NCBI GenBank assembly: GCA_963925495.1
Contig: CAWUST010000014.1
Coordinates: 1 to 64,000 of the forward strand
DNA length: 64,000 nt
Source: UBA2108 sp963925495
Lineage (GTDB): Bacteria > Bacteroidota > Bacteroidia > Flavobacteriales_G > Salibacteraceae
Reading direction: 5' to 3'
Within the stretch, counting starts at the first letter, position 1. Each line of letters opens with the position of its first letter. Positions 17,587-25,297 of this stretch are shown here, one piece after another. Both the position numbers and the translations under genes were made by a program. The notes beneath the pieces are model-generated. The model did not search any database. It saw nothing but the letters and a program-made list of their open reading frames with translations, and had not been told where the DNA came from.

Positions 17587-18369
17587 TTATTTTTTATTGA
17601 CTACCTTTACGTACTGCTCAATTGCCATAGTCATACTTGGAGCAATTTTAGAAGGTGCTAAAATGTCAACTTTGAGCCCTTCCGTTTCTGCAGCTTCAAC
17701 CGTGGTTGGGCCAAAACATGCGATTCGAGTCCCGTTTTGTTTAAAACTGGGAAAGTTTTGTTTTAGTGATTTTATTCCTGACGGACTAAAAAACACCAAA
17801 ATATCGTAGCTAACATCAGCTAAACTTGACAGGTCGCTGCAAACAGTACGATATAAGGTTGCTCTTTGGAAGTCAATATTGTTTTTTTCTAAAGTAGCTG
17901 GAATCAGGTCTTTTAATAGATCAGAAGTGGGTAAAATATATCTTCCTTCACCGTATTTTTTTAATAACGGAATAATCTCTGCAAAGCGAAGCTTTCCGTG
18001 GAAAATTTTCCGTTTTCTAAAAACGACATATTTCTGAAGGTAATAGGCTGTTGATTCAGAGGTACAGAAATATTTCATCGAATCCGGAATTTGAACTCGC
18101 ATTTCCTCTGCCATTCTAAAGTAATGGTCTACAGCATTTCGGCTTGTGAATATAACACTTCCAAAATCCAATAAATTTATTTTTTGTAACCGAAACTCCA
18201 TTGCATCTATTCCCTCAACATGAATAAATGACTGAAAATCAATCTCTAATTTATTCTTTGATGCTAAATCAAAATAAGGCGATTTTTCGTTTTCGGGTTT
18301 TGGTTGTGACACCAATATGGTCTTTACTTTCAGATCTTCCAATATTTTATCCTCACAATCGTTAAACAA
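17587..18369 (-). CDS. hemD: Uroporphyrinogen-III synthase
   Basis: A 260-residue HemD-like protein. The opening VKTILVSQPKPENEKSPYFDLASK and FIHVEGIDAMEFRLQK match the Bacteroidota HemD N-terminus, with FTSRNAVDHYF and FFSPSGIKSLKQNFP as the paired domain motifs and ARIACFGPTTVEAAE-like residues near the end. It cyclises hydroxymethylbilane to uroporphyrinogen III in haem synthesis. The start is uncertain: the long frame opens at TTG 18369, while homologues begin about 12 residues later (TTG at 18342 or CTG at 18333). DUF4271 lies immediately upstream, the usual neighbour in this phylum. Confidence 0.88.
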   Translation of the reverse strand: MFNDCEDKILEDLKVKTILVSQPKPENEKSPYFDLASKNKLEIDFQSFIHVEGIDAMEFRLQKINLLDFGSVIFTSRNAVDHYFRMAEEMRVQIPDSMKYFCTSESTAYYLQKYVVFRKRKIFHGKLRFAEIIPLLKKYGEGRYILPTSDLLKDLIPATLEKNNIDFQRATLYRTVCSDLSSLADVSYDILVFFSPSGIKSLKQNFPSFKQNGTRIACFGPTTVEAAETEGLKVDILAPSKIAPSMTMAIEQYVKVVNKK

Positions 18370-18374
18370 ACCCC

Positions 18375-19181
18375 CTACATTCCACTAACTTCTAAACTTT
18401 TAAATGAGGCTTTAACAAAGAGTGCCAATGGCAGGATTTCCACCGTGCAAATGTATAAAATAATATACTTAAATGAGAACGTGTTATAGGAAGAAAATCT
18501 TAGAACGGAACGAACTAGTCTGTACAAATAGAATAGGCCAACGAAAAGCCAAGCTAAGTATAGCCAGAAGTTACTGTTTGGCACTAAATACGTACTGAGA
18601 ATTAATAACGGAAATAAACTAAAAGAAAGGATGGAATGATTTAGAAAACGATAAAAATGAATGTCTTCGAAACGAGTTTCCATATCAAAAAGCCAAGCCA
18701 TAAAGCTCATTACTAAAGACTTTACCAAAATAAACAGTAATAAGCCTAGCGAAATGACTAGATAATCTAACGCACTCCATTCTAGTTTAAAATTAAAGAA
18801 TGAAAATGTTTTATTACTAATAAAAAGAAAGGTGGAAAAAGTTAAAAAATAAAGAAATTCTACCACCCAATTATAGATTCCAGCCGACTTTTCTTCTCTT
18901 GTTAGTTGATCAATAAAGCGGTTGTTGAAATATGAATTGGTCAATAATTTTAATCTGTTAGGATAATAAAGGCGCAACCAAGCGATCAAAATAACTTGAA
19001 GGAAAAGGAAAATTATTAACCAATCAGGTGAAAAAGGTGCTTTACCAAAAAGAATTTGCTCTTTACCATCTGTTGAAAATAGAGACCCATAAAAACCGCT
19101 CAAATTGAATTGAAAAGGAGAATAATCGAATAACAACACGAAAATTCGTTTAAAAAGCACTATGAGTTCTTGTAAAATCAC
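18375..19181 (-). CDS. DUF4271 integral membrane protein
   Basis: A 268-residue membrane protein with roughly six or seven hydrophobic segments. The N-terminal part up to about residue 50 is not strongly hydrophobic. The middle contains LLTNSYFNNRFIDQLTREEK and FRFLNHSILSFSLFPLLIL-like blocks seen in the DUF4271 family, which sits directly upstream of hemD in Bacteroidota. Function is unknown; the linkage hints at haem synthesis or a membrane step near it, but this is inference. It begins with GTG at 19181 and ends 5 bases before hemD, so the two form an operon. Confidence 0.82.
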   Translation of the reverse strand: MILQELIVLFKRIFVLLFDYSPFQFNLSGFYGSLFSTDGKEQILFGKAPFSPDWLIIFLFLQVILIAWLRLYYPNRLKLLTNSYFNNRFIDQLTREEKSAGIYNWVVEFLYFLTFSTFLFISNKTFSFFNFKLEWSALDYLVISLGLLLFILVKSLVMSFMAWLFDMETRFEDIHFYRFLNHSILSFSLFPLLILSTYLVPNSNFWLYLAWLFVGLFYLYRLVRSVLRFSSYNTFSFKYIILYICTVEILPLALFVKASFKSLEVSGM

Positions 19182-19237
19182 TGAACTACAATAGTACTCT
19201 TTGATGTTATTCCTATTTTAACGAATAATCTCCAGTT

Positions 19238-20158
19238 TTAATGTTTTCCAAGTTGAAAAACTCTAGATATATTGAAGCCAAGCTTAATTCCGCCTTTCGC
19301 CCATGAATCCGCAGTTTCTGGCATGTAGGCATTTTCAATAATGGCCGGCGCATTAGTCAGTGTTAAGTGAAAAACATGACCACCTGTTTCAATTTCTACT
19401 CCAACACCAAAGGGATCATAATAATTTTGAGGTCCGAAATTACTTCTAAACCCTGAAAAAGTGTGGACATAATCCACAATAATTCCTACCCGTTTGGTGA
19501 TCATATATCTTGCCCCAGCACTCAAAGTGAAATTTGTGTTTTCATCGGTTAAGGTCTTTCCGTTGCCATCAAGTACTTTAGTTACCATGTTTCTATGTAT
19601 AACTCCAGGGGCAAGCTCGATAGATAGGCGTTGTCCGAATTTCCTTGCAAAAAGAACCTGAGTAAAATAGGTTAATCGATTTTGCCAGTCGTTGTATCGA
19701 GAATCTGGATCTCTTTGTGGGGTTAAGGATACTGCGCCAAAAGCCACAATAGTAAGGGGTGCTTTTTTTTCTTTTTGAACTAATAATTTGTATTTAGTTG
19801 ACAGGTCAACTATCTCTTTGTATTTACTTCTTCCTATTCCTATTTGCCATTTTTCAGTTAAACCATAGTCAAACGAAATTCTAATATCGGAAGAGTTATC
19901 TAAACCATAAAAAGTATGAACTCCACCACCACTTTCGGCACCTATATTTCCAAAACGGTGTGTTACTCTAAAATCAAGAGCATTTCTTTTAACGATTTCA
20001 GTCGAATGAATATTAACTAGTTTCATGGTTTTCCAAGTTGCAAAAATTATTGAATTATTATTCGCAATAGATTCTTCTTTAAGCATATCTAGAAGATCAT
20101 CTTGCGCAAAACAACTAATTGAAAATAGGACTAGGATAATGGAAAAAAATATTCTCAT
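19238..20158 (-). CDS. DUF5777-family outer-membrane beta-barrel protein
   Basis: A 306-residue protein with a signal peptide (MRIFFSIILVLFSISCFAQ). The mature part has many alternating beta strands: LDFRVTHRFGNIGAESGGG, DIRISFDYGLTEKWQIGIGR, LSIELAPGVIHRNMV, and a C-terminal strand ending in VFQLGKH. This is the DUF5777 barrel pattern of Bacteroidota. It should sit in the outer membrane; no substrate is known. It is in a same-strand run with yceI and a cytochrome lipoprotein, partners often seen together, which suggests a link to a periplasmic redox or lipid-like ligand. The gap to yceI is 21 bases. Confidence 0.8.
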   Translation of the reverse strand: MRIFFSIILVLFSISCFAQDDLLDMLKEESIANNNSIIFATWKTMKLVNIHSTEIVKRNALDFRVTHRFGNIGAESGGGVHTFYGLDNSSDIRISFDYGLTEKWQIGIGRSKYKEIVDLSTKYKLLVQKEKKAPLTIVAFGAVSLTPQRDPDSRYNDWQNRLTYFTQVLFARKFGQRLSIELAPGVIHRNMVTKVLDGNGKTLTDENTNFTLSAGARYMITKRVGIIVDYVHTFSGFRSNFGPQNYYDPFGVGVEIETGGHVFHLTLTNAPAIIENAYMPETADSWAKGGIKLGFNISRVFQLGKH

Positions 20159-20179
20159 AATTAATTTGGATGAATCTGA

Positions 20180-20728
20180 TTATTTTAAAGGTGGTGCAAA
20201 AGTCATTTTCATAGTAACCTCTACCACTTCTGCAATATTAAGAAGAACAATTTTGGGGATTTCAATTTCATATTCCTCAAGATGAACATTAAAACTGGTT
20301 TCAAAATTTATTTTCCCTTCTTTAATTACTACTTTACCTTTAATGGTAATTTCCTGATCAATACCGTGTATGTGCATTATCCCCGTTGCAGTAGCACCGT
20401 ACACGCCGTCTTTTTTCCAATTTATTTTCTCGTTTACTTTGCCTTTAAATGTCCCCCTTTTATATTTATCACTTTCCAAATAAGTTTCATTAAAGTGTTC
20501 TTGCATTAATGCCTTTTCGAAAGCAAAAGATTTTATAGGAATGGAAACAACTAAAACATTATCTGAAATTCTGAGTGCACCTGTTGCCTTTTCACTAATT
20601 CCTTCAATGTTTTCTAAGGGCGTTTCTGAGTAAAAACGAATGTAGCCAGATTCGGATTTGTAAACTTGTGAAAACGAACTAGCTGGAATAATTAAAGCTA
20701 TGGCGAATATTAAGATAGTTTTTTTCAT
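20180..20728 (-). CDS. YceI family periplasmic protein
   Basis: A 182-residue exported protein. The signal peptide MKKTILIFAIALIIPASSFSQ is followed by the YceI-like lipocalin-fold barrel: YKSESGYIRFYSETPLENI, MQEHFNETYLESDKYKRGTFKG, and GIMHIHGIDQEITIKG near 118-133. YceI proteins bind isoprenoid-type lipids such as polyprenyls or quinones in the periplasm. The gene lies between the DUF5777 barrel gene and a decayed cytochrome-like gene, with an intact cytochrome lipoprotein beyond, consistent with a small electron-transfer or quinone-handling group. Confidence 0.88.
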   Translation of the reverse strand: MKKTILIFAIALIIPASSFSQVYKSESGYIRFYSETPLENIEGISEKATGALRISDNVLVVSIPIKSFAFEKALMQEHFNETYLESDKYKRGTFKGKVNEKINWKKDGVYGATATGIMHIHGIDQEITIKGKVVIKEGKINFETSFNVHLEEYEIEIPKIVLLNIAEVVEVTMKMTFAPPLK

Positions 20729-20737
20729 GTTTATTTT

Positions 20738-20914
20738 TACGGTAACTAGCAGTAAGCCATTCTTTTAATTTAACTCTTTCGTTTATAGTAAGGGTGCCGC
20801 TTTCTCTTGCAGTTTTAACGGTTTCGTAATCACTGAAATCACCTGAGTCAGAACCTCCCGATGTTTAGTAAAAACGGAATCGACATCATTTGTAAAAACA
20901 GACCCATTATAGGT
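20738..20914 (-). pseudogene. Remnant of a second cytochrome c-like lipoprotein gene
   Basis: On the minus strand, right after the stop of the intact cytochrome gene, one frame reads GSVFTNDVDSVFTKH. After a one-base frame change near 20862 the other frame reads TSGGSDSGDFSDYETVK and then INERVKLKEWLTASY. Joined, these match the order in the intact neighbour: HIQAIFVQKC, then AGGTGPGDYTKSENIK, then TKQERELLGKWID. The CxxCH haem motif that should lie at the junction is gone, and the frame runs into yceI without its own stop. I read this as a frameshifted and partly deleted tandem paralogue. Confidence 0.55.
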
Positions 20915-21265
20915 TTAGATCCCTTTTGTTCCACAATCAATCCACTTTCCTAGAAGCTCCCTTTCTTGCTTAGTCATTGACCCACCTTCTGGCATTGTTC
21001 CGTCAATTACTGCCCGTACTTTTATTCTGTCTTTTTGGTTTTTAATGTTCTCCGATTTTGTATAATCTCCCGGCCCTGTGCCGCCGGCAATATGGCAGCT
21101 GATACATTTTTGAACAAAGATTGCCTGTATGTGTTTTACATATGTAATTGTATCGCATGCGGGGTCAATTGTATCTGGGGTAGTGTCAAACACCTCTTTT
21201 TTACAAGAAAAAACAATAATGAGGACGAATGGTATTAGCCAAAAAACATGTTTAATTATTTTCAT
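20915..21265 (-). CDS. Monoheme c-type cytochrome lipoprotein
   Basis: A 116-residue lipoprotein. The signal MKIIKHVFWLIPFVLIIVFSC gives lipid attachment at Cys21. The haem motif CISCH lies at 54-58, preceded by VKHIQAIFVQKC. Met91 in GTMPEGG is a likely axial ligand. Cys37 and Cys111 could form a disulfide. It probably carries electrons at a membrane surface facing the periplasm. A TATATTTG box on its strand lies at 21321-21328, back-to-back with the acyl-CoA dehydrogenase promoter. Downstream are the decayed paralogue, yceI and the DUF5777 gene. Confidence 0.85.
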   Translation of the reverse strand: MKIIKHVFWLIPFVLIIVFSCKKEVFDTTPDTIDPACDTITYVKHIQAIFVQKCISCHIAGGTGPGDYTKSENIKNQKDRIKVRAVIDGTMPEGGSMTKQERELLGKWIDCGTKGI

Positions 21266-21307
21266 TTTTATTAGGTGTCTTAGATGTTAAGTGGAAACTA
21301 AGAATCA

Positions 21308-21315
21308 TAAATTTG
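21308..21315 (+). promoter_or_regulatory. TAnnTTTG promoter box of the acyl-CoA dehydrogenase gene
   Basis: TAAATTTG lies 30 bases before ATG 21346. It is 5 bases from, and faces past, a minus-strand box, so the two divergent promoters overlap. Confidence 0.45.
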
Positions 21316-21320
21316 CGTTT

Positions 21321-21328
21321 CAAATATA
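21321..21328 (-). promoter_or_regulatory. TAnnTTTG promoter box of the cytochrome gene
   Basis: CAAATATA (+) reads TATATTTG on the minus strand, 55 bases upstream of the cytochrome ATG at 21265. It is interleaved with the divergent + strand box. Confidence 0.4.
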
Positions 21329-21345
21329 ATCGTTAATTTTAAAAA

Positions 21346-22518
21346 ATGGATAAATACGAAGCACATGATTATTATTTAATCGATGAACTGTTAACAGAAG
21401 AACAAAAATTAATTCGTCAATCGGCTCGTGAGTGGTTAAAAGCTGAAGTTTCTCCCATAATTGAAGAATATTATGAGAGAGGAGAGTTTCCGAATCAGAT
21501 TTTGCCTGGTTTAGCCGCAACAGGTTCTTTTGGTCCATATATACCTGAAGAATATGGTGGAGCAGGTCTCGATCAAATTTCTTATGGAGTGTTAATGCAA
21601 GAACTGGAAAGAGTTGATTCTGGAGTTAGATCTACCGCATCGGTACAAAGTTCTCTGGTTATGTATCCCATTTGGAAATACGGAAACGAAGAGCAAAGAA
21701 AAAAATATTTACCTAAATTGGCGTCTGGCGAATGGATGGGCTGTTTTGGATTAACCGAACCAGATTTTGGCTCCAATCCTGGAGGAATGATTACCAATTT
21801 TAAAGATAAAGGTGACCATTTCTTACTCAATGGTGCCAAAATGTGGATATCGAACGCTCCATTTGCACAAGTGGCAGTGGTATGGGCAAAAGATGAAAGT
21901 GGAATAATTCACGGACTTATTGTCGAGCGTGGTATGGACGGTTTTTCAACCCCTGAAATGCACGGTAAACATTCGTTGAGGGCCTCCTCAACTGGAGAAT
22001 TAATATTTGACAACGTAAAAGTTCCTAAAGCAAACTTGCTTCCAAATAAATCTGGATTAGGAGCGCCACTTGGTTGTTTAGATTCCGCACGATATGGAAT
22101 TGCTTGGGGAGCAATTGGAGCGGCATTAGATTGTTATGATTCTGCCTTACGATACTCAAAAGAAAGAATACAATTTGACAGACCAATTGGCGGGTTTCAG
22201 CTTACTCAGAAAAAGTTAGCCGAAATGATTACCGAAATTACCAAAGCGCAACTATTAACCTGGCGTTTAGGTGTTTTGCGAAATGAAGGTCGCGCGACAA
22301 CTGCACAGATTTCCATGGCAAAAAGAAATAATGTGGATATGGCAATAAATATTGCTAGAGAAGCTAGACAAATTCATGGTGCAATGGGAATTACCAATGA
22401 ATTTTCCTGCATGCGCCACATGGCTAATTTAGAGTCCGTTATAACTTATGAAGGAACTCATGACATTCATTTACTGATAACAGGAATGGATGTTACGGGC
22501 TTGTCTGCTTTTAAGTAA
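21346..22518 (+). CDS. Acyl-CoA dehydrogenase, glutaryl-CoA dehydrogenase-like
   Basis: A 390-residue FAD enzyme of normal length. Motifs: GCFGLTEPDFGSNPGGM (flavin loop), WISNAPFAQVAVVWAKDE, HGKHSLRASSTGEL (the Arg typical of glutaryl-CoA dehydrogenases), REARQIHGAMGITNEF, and the catalytic Glu369 in YEGTHDIHLLI. These point to GcdH, which oxidises and decarboxylates glutaryl-CoA to crotonyl-CoA in lysine/tryptophan breakdown. A short- or branched-chain substrate cannot be excluded. The 3' end leads directly into a strong hairpin that overlaps the next gene. Confidence 0.88.
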   Translation: MDKYEAHDYYLIDELLTEEQKLIRQSAREWLKAEVSPIIEEYYERGEFPNQILPGLAATGSFGPYIPEEYGGAGLDQISYGVLMQELERVDSGVRSTASVQSSLVMYPIWKYGNEEQRKKYLPKLASGEWMGCFGLTEPDFGSNPGGMITNFKDKGDHFLLNGAKMWISNAPFAQVAVVWAKDESGIIHGLIVERGMDGFSTPEMHGKHSLRASSTGELIFDNVKVPKANLLPNKSGLGAPLGCLDSARYGIAWGAIGAALDCYDSALRYSKERIQFDRPIGGFQLTQKKLAEMITEITKAQLLTWRLGVLRNEGRATTAQISMAKRNNVDMAINIAREARQIHGAMGITNEFSCMRHMANLESVITYEGTHDIHLLITGMDVTGLSAFK

Positions 22519-22547
22519 ACCTTTCTTTTTTCAATAAACTTCTTGGC

Positions 22548-22588
22548 AAAACGAACACCTTTGCAAAATGAGTAAAGGTGTTCGTTTT
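22548..22588 (+). repeat. Perfect 15-bp inverted repeat spanning a start codon
   Basis: The arm AAAACGAACACCTTT (22548-22562) pairs perfectly with AAAGGTGTTCGTTTT (22574-22588) across an 11-base loop, GCAAAATGAGT, which contains the ATG (22568) of the DMT transporter gene. The stem ends in four T residues. It may serve as terminator for the upstream acyl-CoA dehydrogenase gene and as a translational control hairpin for the downstream one. Confidence 0.75.
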
Positions 22589-23395
22589 ATGCTTATTTCG
22601 GTTGCTGGCTTTGCTTTTATGCAATTGTGTGTGAAATTTTTAAAGCATTTACCGACAACGGAACTCGTTTTGTTTCGATCATTTGTTTCCGTTATTTTAA
22701 GCGGAGCCATGATTTGGCGTGAAGGACTTTCGCCTTTTGGCAACAATAAAAAAGTGCTCTTTTTTCGCGGATTGTTTGGTACAATTGCTCTAAGTCTTTA
22801 TTTCTACACGCTTCAAAACCTACCCATTTCTACGGCAGCCGTTCTACAATATTTGTCCCCAATATTTACGGCACTTTTTGGCATTTGGCTTTTAAAAGAA
22901 CCAATGAAACCAATACGTTGGGTGTTTTTTATGGTTTCTATTGCAGGGGTTTTGGTAGTGAAGAAGTTTAACCCTGAGCTAAGTTACATTTACTTAAGTG
23001 CCGGGTTGCTTTCAGCAATCTTTGCGGGGTTGGCGTATAACTGTATACGTATTTTAAGAAACACAGATAAGCCAGTAGTTATCGTTCTTTATTTCCCCTT
23101 AGTGGCAATTCCAATTATGACTATTTTGAGTTATTCTAATTGGGTTTGGCCGGAAGGAATTGACTGGACGTTTATTGTATTAATGGGAGTTTTTACTCAA
23201 ATTGGCCAGATTTATATGACTAAAGCTCTACATGTTGAGAAAGTAAATATTGTAACCCCCATAAAGTACACGGGAATTTTTTATGCACTGGCATTCGATT
23301 TTTTCCTCTTCGGTATTGAGTATAATTGGATGATGTTTGTGGGAATAGGTTTGGTAATAACCGGAGTGGTGTTAAATGTTTTAAGAAAAAGTTAA
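22568..23395 (+). CDS. EamA/DMT-family transporter
   Basis: A 275-residue inner-membrane protein with ten hydrophobic segments in two EamA repeats (about 5-135 and 145-273). The first repeat shows LPTTELVLFRSFVSVILSG and NLPISTAAVLQYLSPIFTALFG; the second shows IFAGLAYNCIRILRNT and TPIKYTGIFYALAFDFFLFG. DMT transporters export or exchange small metabolites; the substrate is unknown. The start at 22568 (SKGVRFM) lies in the loop of a perfect hairpin; an alternative ATG at 22589 lies just after it. The KGVRFM residues fit the family N-terminus, so I keep the first. Convergent with pabA/trpG. Confidence 0.88.
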   Translation: MSKGVRFMLISVAGFAFMQLCVKFLKHLPTTELVLFRSFVSVILSGAMIWREGLSPFGNNKKVLFFRGLFGTIALSLYFYTLQNLPISTAAVLQYLSPIFTALFGIWLLKEPMKPIRWVFFMVSIAGVLVVKKFNPELSYIYLSAGLLSAIFAGLAYNCIRILRNTDKPVVIVLYFPLVAIPIMTILSYSNWVWPEGIDWTFIVLMGVFTQIGQIYMTKALHVEKVNIVTPIKYTGIFYALAFDFFLFGIEYNWMMFVGIGLVITGVVLNVLRKS

Positions 23396-23407
23396 AACAC
23401 TTTGTTA

Positions 23408-23974
23408 TTAACCCAACGTCCAATTCTTCATCATTAAAAGACCATTCTCAGTAAGCACAGATTCTGGATGAAATTGTACTCCCCAGATTGGAAGGTCCTT
23501 ATGTTTTATACTCATTATTTCACCATTTAAACTTGTGGCTGTCACTTCTAAACTACTGGACAAGCTGCCTTTTTCAATTACCCAAGAATGATAATGCCCG
23601 ATTTTACATGCCGTCTTTATTCCCTTAAATATTAAGTTTTGAGGATCGATGACATGAAGGTTAGATTGTTTTCCGTGGTGAACTTGTTGGAGGTTAACCA
23701 ACTTGCCACCAAAATAAATTCCTAAAGCTTGATGGCCTAAACAAACACCTAAAATGGGCAGCTTCCCCACCGCAAAACTTATTATTTCCATTAAACTTCC
23801 CGATTCTTCTGGTAGACCTGGGCCGGGAGATAGTATTAGTTTATCCGCCCATTTTACATGTTCTTTATATTCTTCATTGTTTTGAATTACAAGGACTTCA
23901 CTCGCAAATTGTTCAATGTAATGTACAAGGTTATAAGTAAACGAATCGTAATTATCAATTATGAGAACTTTCAT
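23408..23974 (-). CDS. Glutamine amidotransferase, aminodeoxychorismate/anthranilate synthase component II
   Basis: A 188-residue class I amidotransferase. LIIDNYDSFTYNLVHYI opens the domain, LSPGPGLPEESGS follows, and the triad is Cys78 (LGVCLGHQALG), His169 and Glu171 (GVQFHPESVLT). It supplies ammonia from glutamine for chorismate conversion to anthranilate (TrpG) or 4-amino-4-deoxychorismate (PabA). No partner synthase gene is in view, so the two roles cannot be separated. It overlaps aroA by one base (TAATG) and is translationally coupled to it, grouping chorismate-pathway functions. Confidence 0.9.
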   Translation of the reverse strand: MKVLIIDNYDSFTYNLVHYIEQFASEVLVIQNNEEYKEHVKWADKLILSPGPGLPEESGSLMEIISFAVGKLPILGVCLGHQALGIYFGGKLVNLQQVHHGKQSNLHVIDPQNLIFKGIKTACKIGHYHSWVIEKGSLSSSLEVTATSLNGEIMSIKHKDLPIWGVQFHPESVLTENGLLMMKNWTLG

Positions 23975-25218
23975 TATGATTTTAATATTCCAAATTTTTC
24001 TAATTCATCCCAAAAATTAGGATAAGATTTTGTTACTACTTTTGGATCATTTATTACTACTTTTTTTGACAAAAAGATAACAGGTGCTAGTGCCATTGCC
24101 ATTCTGTGGTCTGAATAGCTTTTAAAATTAAACTCTTCTTTAATGGGAGCTATTCCACATCTTAAATGATACTCATTTCCTTGTTCAATCAGTTTTGTGC
24201 CTAAATGTTCTAATTCATTTTGCAAAGCTTTTATACGATCGGTTTCTTTGTTTTTAAGAGTTTGAATACCAGTTATGATTATCGGAATGCTCTTTAAAGC
24301 ACAGGTTACAATAAAAGCTTGAGCTAAATCAGGGGTATTGCTAAAGTTAACCTTAGTGAGACAAATTTGTTGATTGTTGTTCCATATTTCAACTCCATTA
24401 TTTTTAAAGACAGAATTTACCGAAACCTTGCTGTAGAGTTCAACTACTTCACGGTCTCCTTGAATAGATTCTTTTTTTAGGCCAGATAAGAATACGGTTA
24501 TATTTGGATTAACAGAAACCGCTTCATACCAAAATGCCGCCGCACTCCAATCCGCTTCTACTTCAATGTTTCCTGCCAAATTTACATTTGGGTTTATTTC
24601 AATGGTGTTACCATTCCAAAAACAAGAAACACCAAGCTCTTTCAATAAACTTAAGGTCATTTCTATATATGGTTTTGAGCTCGCCTCACCCTCTAAAGTA
24701 ATAAAAAGTCCCTGAGGTAAAAAAGGAGCGATAAGACAAAGGGCAGAAATAAATTGACTGCTTCTAGAAGCACTAATTGTCACTTTGTTTTGGAGCTCTG
24801 AAAAATTAATTGGCGATATTTTTACAGGAAAAAAACCTTCCTTTTCCAAGCATTTTATATTAAAACCTAGCTGTCGCAATGCAGTTATTAATTCTGACAT
24901 TGGGCGTTCGCTCAACCTTTGGCTTCCGGAAATTTTACGAGATGTATTTTTAGTGCATGCCCAAGCCAGCGAAAAACGTGCTGTTGTGCCAGCATCTTGA
25001 ACGTTTATTTCTCCTTCATTTTTGAATAAAATATCTTGCAAAAGGATGGAATCATTGGCTAAACTTAAGTTTCGAATATTGAGTTTTTTTTTCGACAAAG
25101 ACCTCAATATCAGCAGTCTATTCGAAATGCTTTTGCTTGCCGGTAAATTAACATTTACATGAGAAGGAGTTGTGCCTTTTGTTAGGCAAATGGAAGATGC
25201 TTTGAGGTATTCTTGCAC
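23974..25218 (-). CDS. aroA: 3-phosphoshikimate 1-carboxyvinyltransferase (EPSP synthase)
   Basis: A 414-residue enzyme joining shikimate-3-phosphate and PEP in the chorismate pathway. Motifs: LPASKSISNRLLILRSL near 26-43, DAGTTARFSLAWAC near 95-108, GSQRLSERPMSELI, ADWSAAAFWYEAV, KESQGDRE-type block at about 265, and SDHRMAMALAPV near 381. It is divergent from many proteobacterial AroA proteins but complete. It begins at GTG 25218, with TAATATTG on the coding strand 4 bases upstream (a near match to the promoter box). The amidotransferase gene overlaps its stop, giving a two-gene operon. Confidence 0.9.
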   Translation of the reverse strand: MQEYLKASSICLTKGTTPSHVNVNLPASKSISNRLLILRSLSKKKLNIRNLSLANDSILLQDILFKNEGEINVQDAGTTARFSLAWACTKNTSRKISGSQRLSERPMSELITALRQLGFNIKCLEKEGFFPVKISPINFSELQNKVTISASRSSQFISALCLIAPFLPQGLFITLEGEASSKPYIEMTLSLLKELGVSCFWNGNTIEINPNVNLAGNIEVEADWSAAAFWYEAVSVNPNITVFLSGLKKESIQGDREVVELYSKVSVNSVFKNNGVEIWNNNQQICLTKVNFSNTPDLAQAFIVTCALKSIPIIITGIQTLKNKETDRIKALQNELEHLGTKLIEQGNEYHLRCGIAPIKEEFNFKSYSDHRMAMALAPVIFLSKKVVINDPKVVTKSYPNFWDELEKFGILKS

Positions 25219-25289
25219 TGTTCAATATTATTAAGAAAATGGGTGTAGAAAAATATTTTTTTCAGAGCAAGTACTTGAAGCACAAAAAC

Positions 25290-25297
25290 TAAATTTG
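25290..25297 (+). promoter_or_regulatory. TAnnTTTG box overlapping the nominal start of the AsmA-like gene
   Basis: TAAATTTG includes the TTG (25295-25297) that would open the longest reading frame. If this box is the promoter, translation must start later, for example at TTG 25322. Confidence 0.4.
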
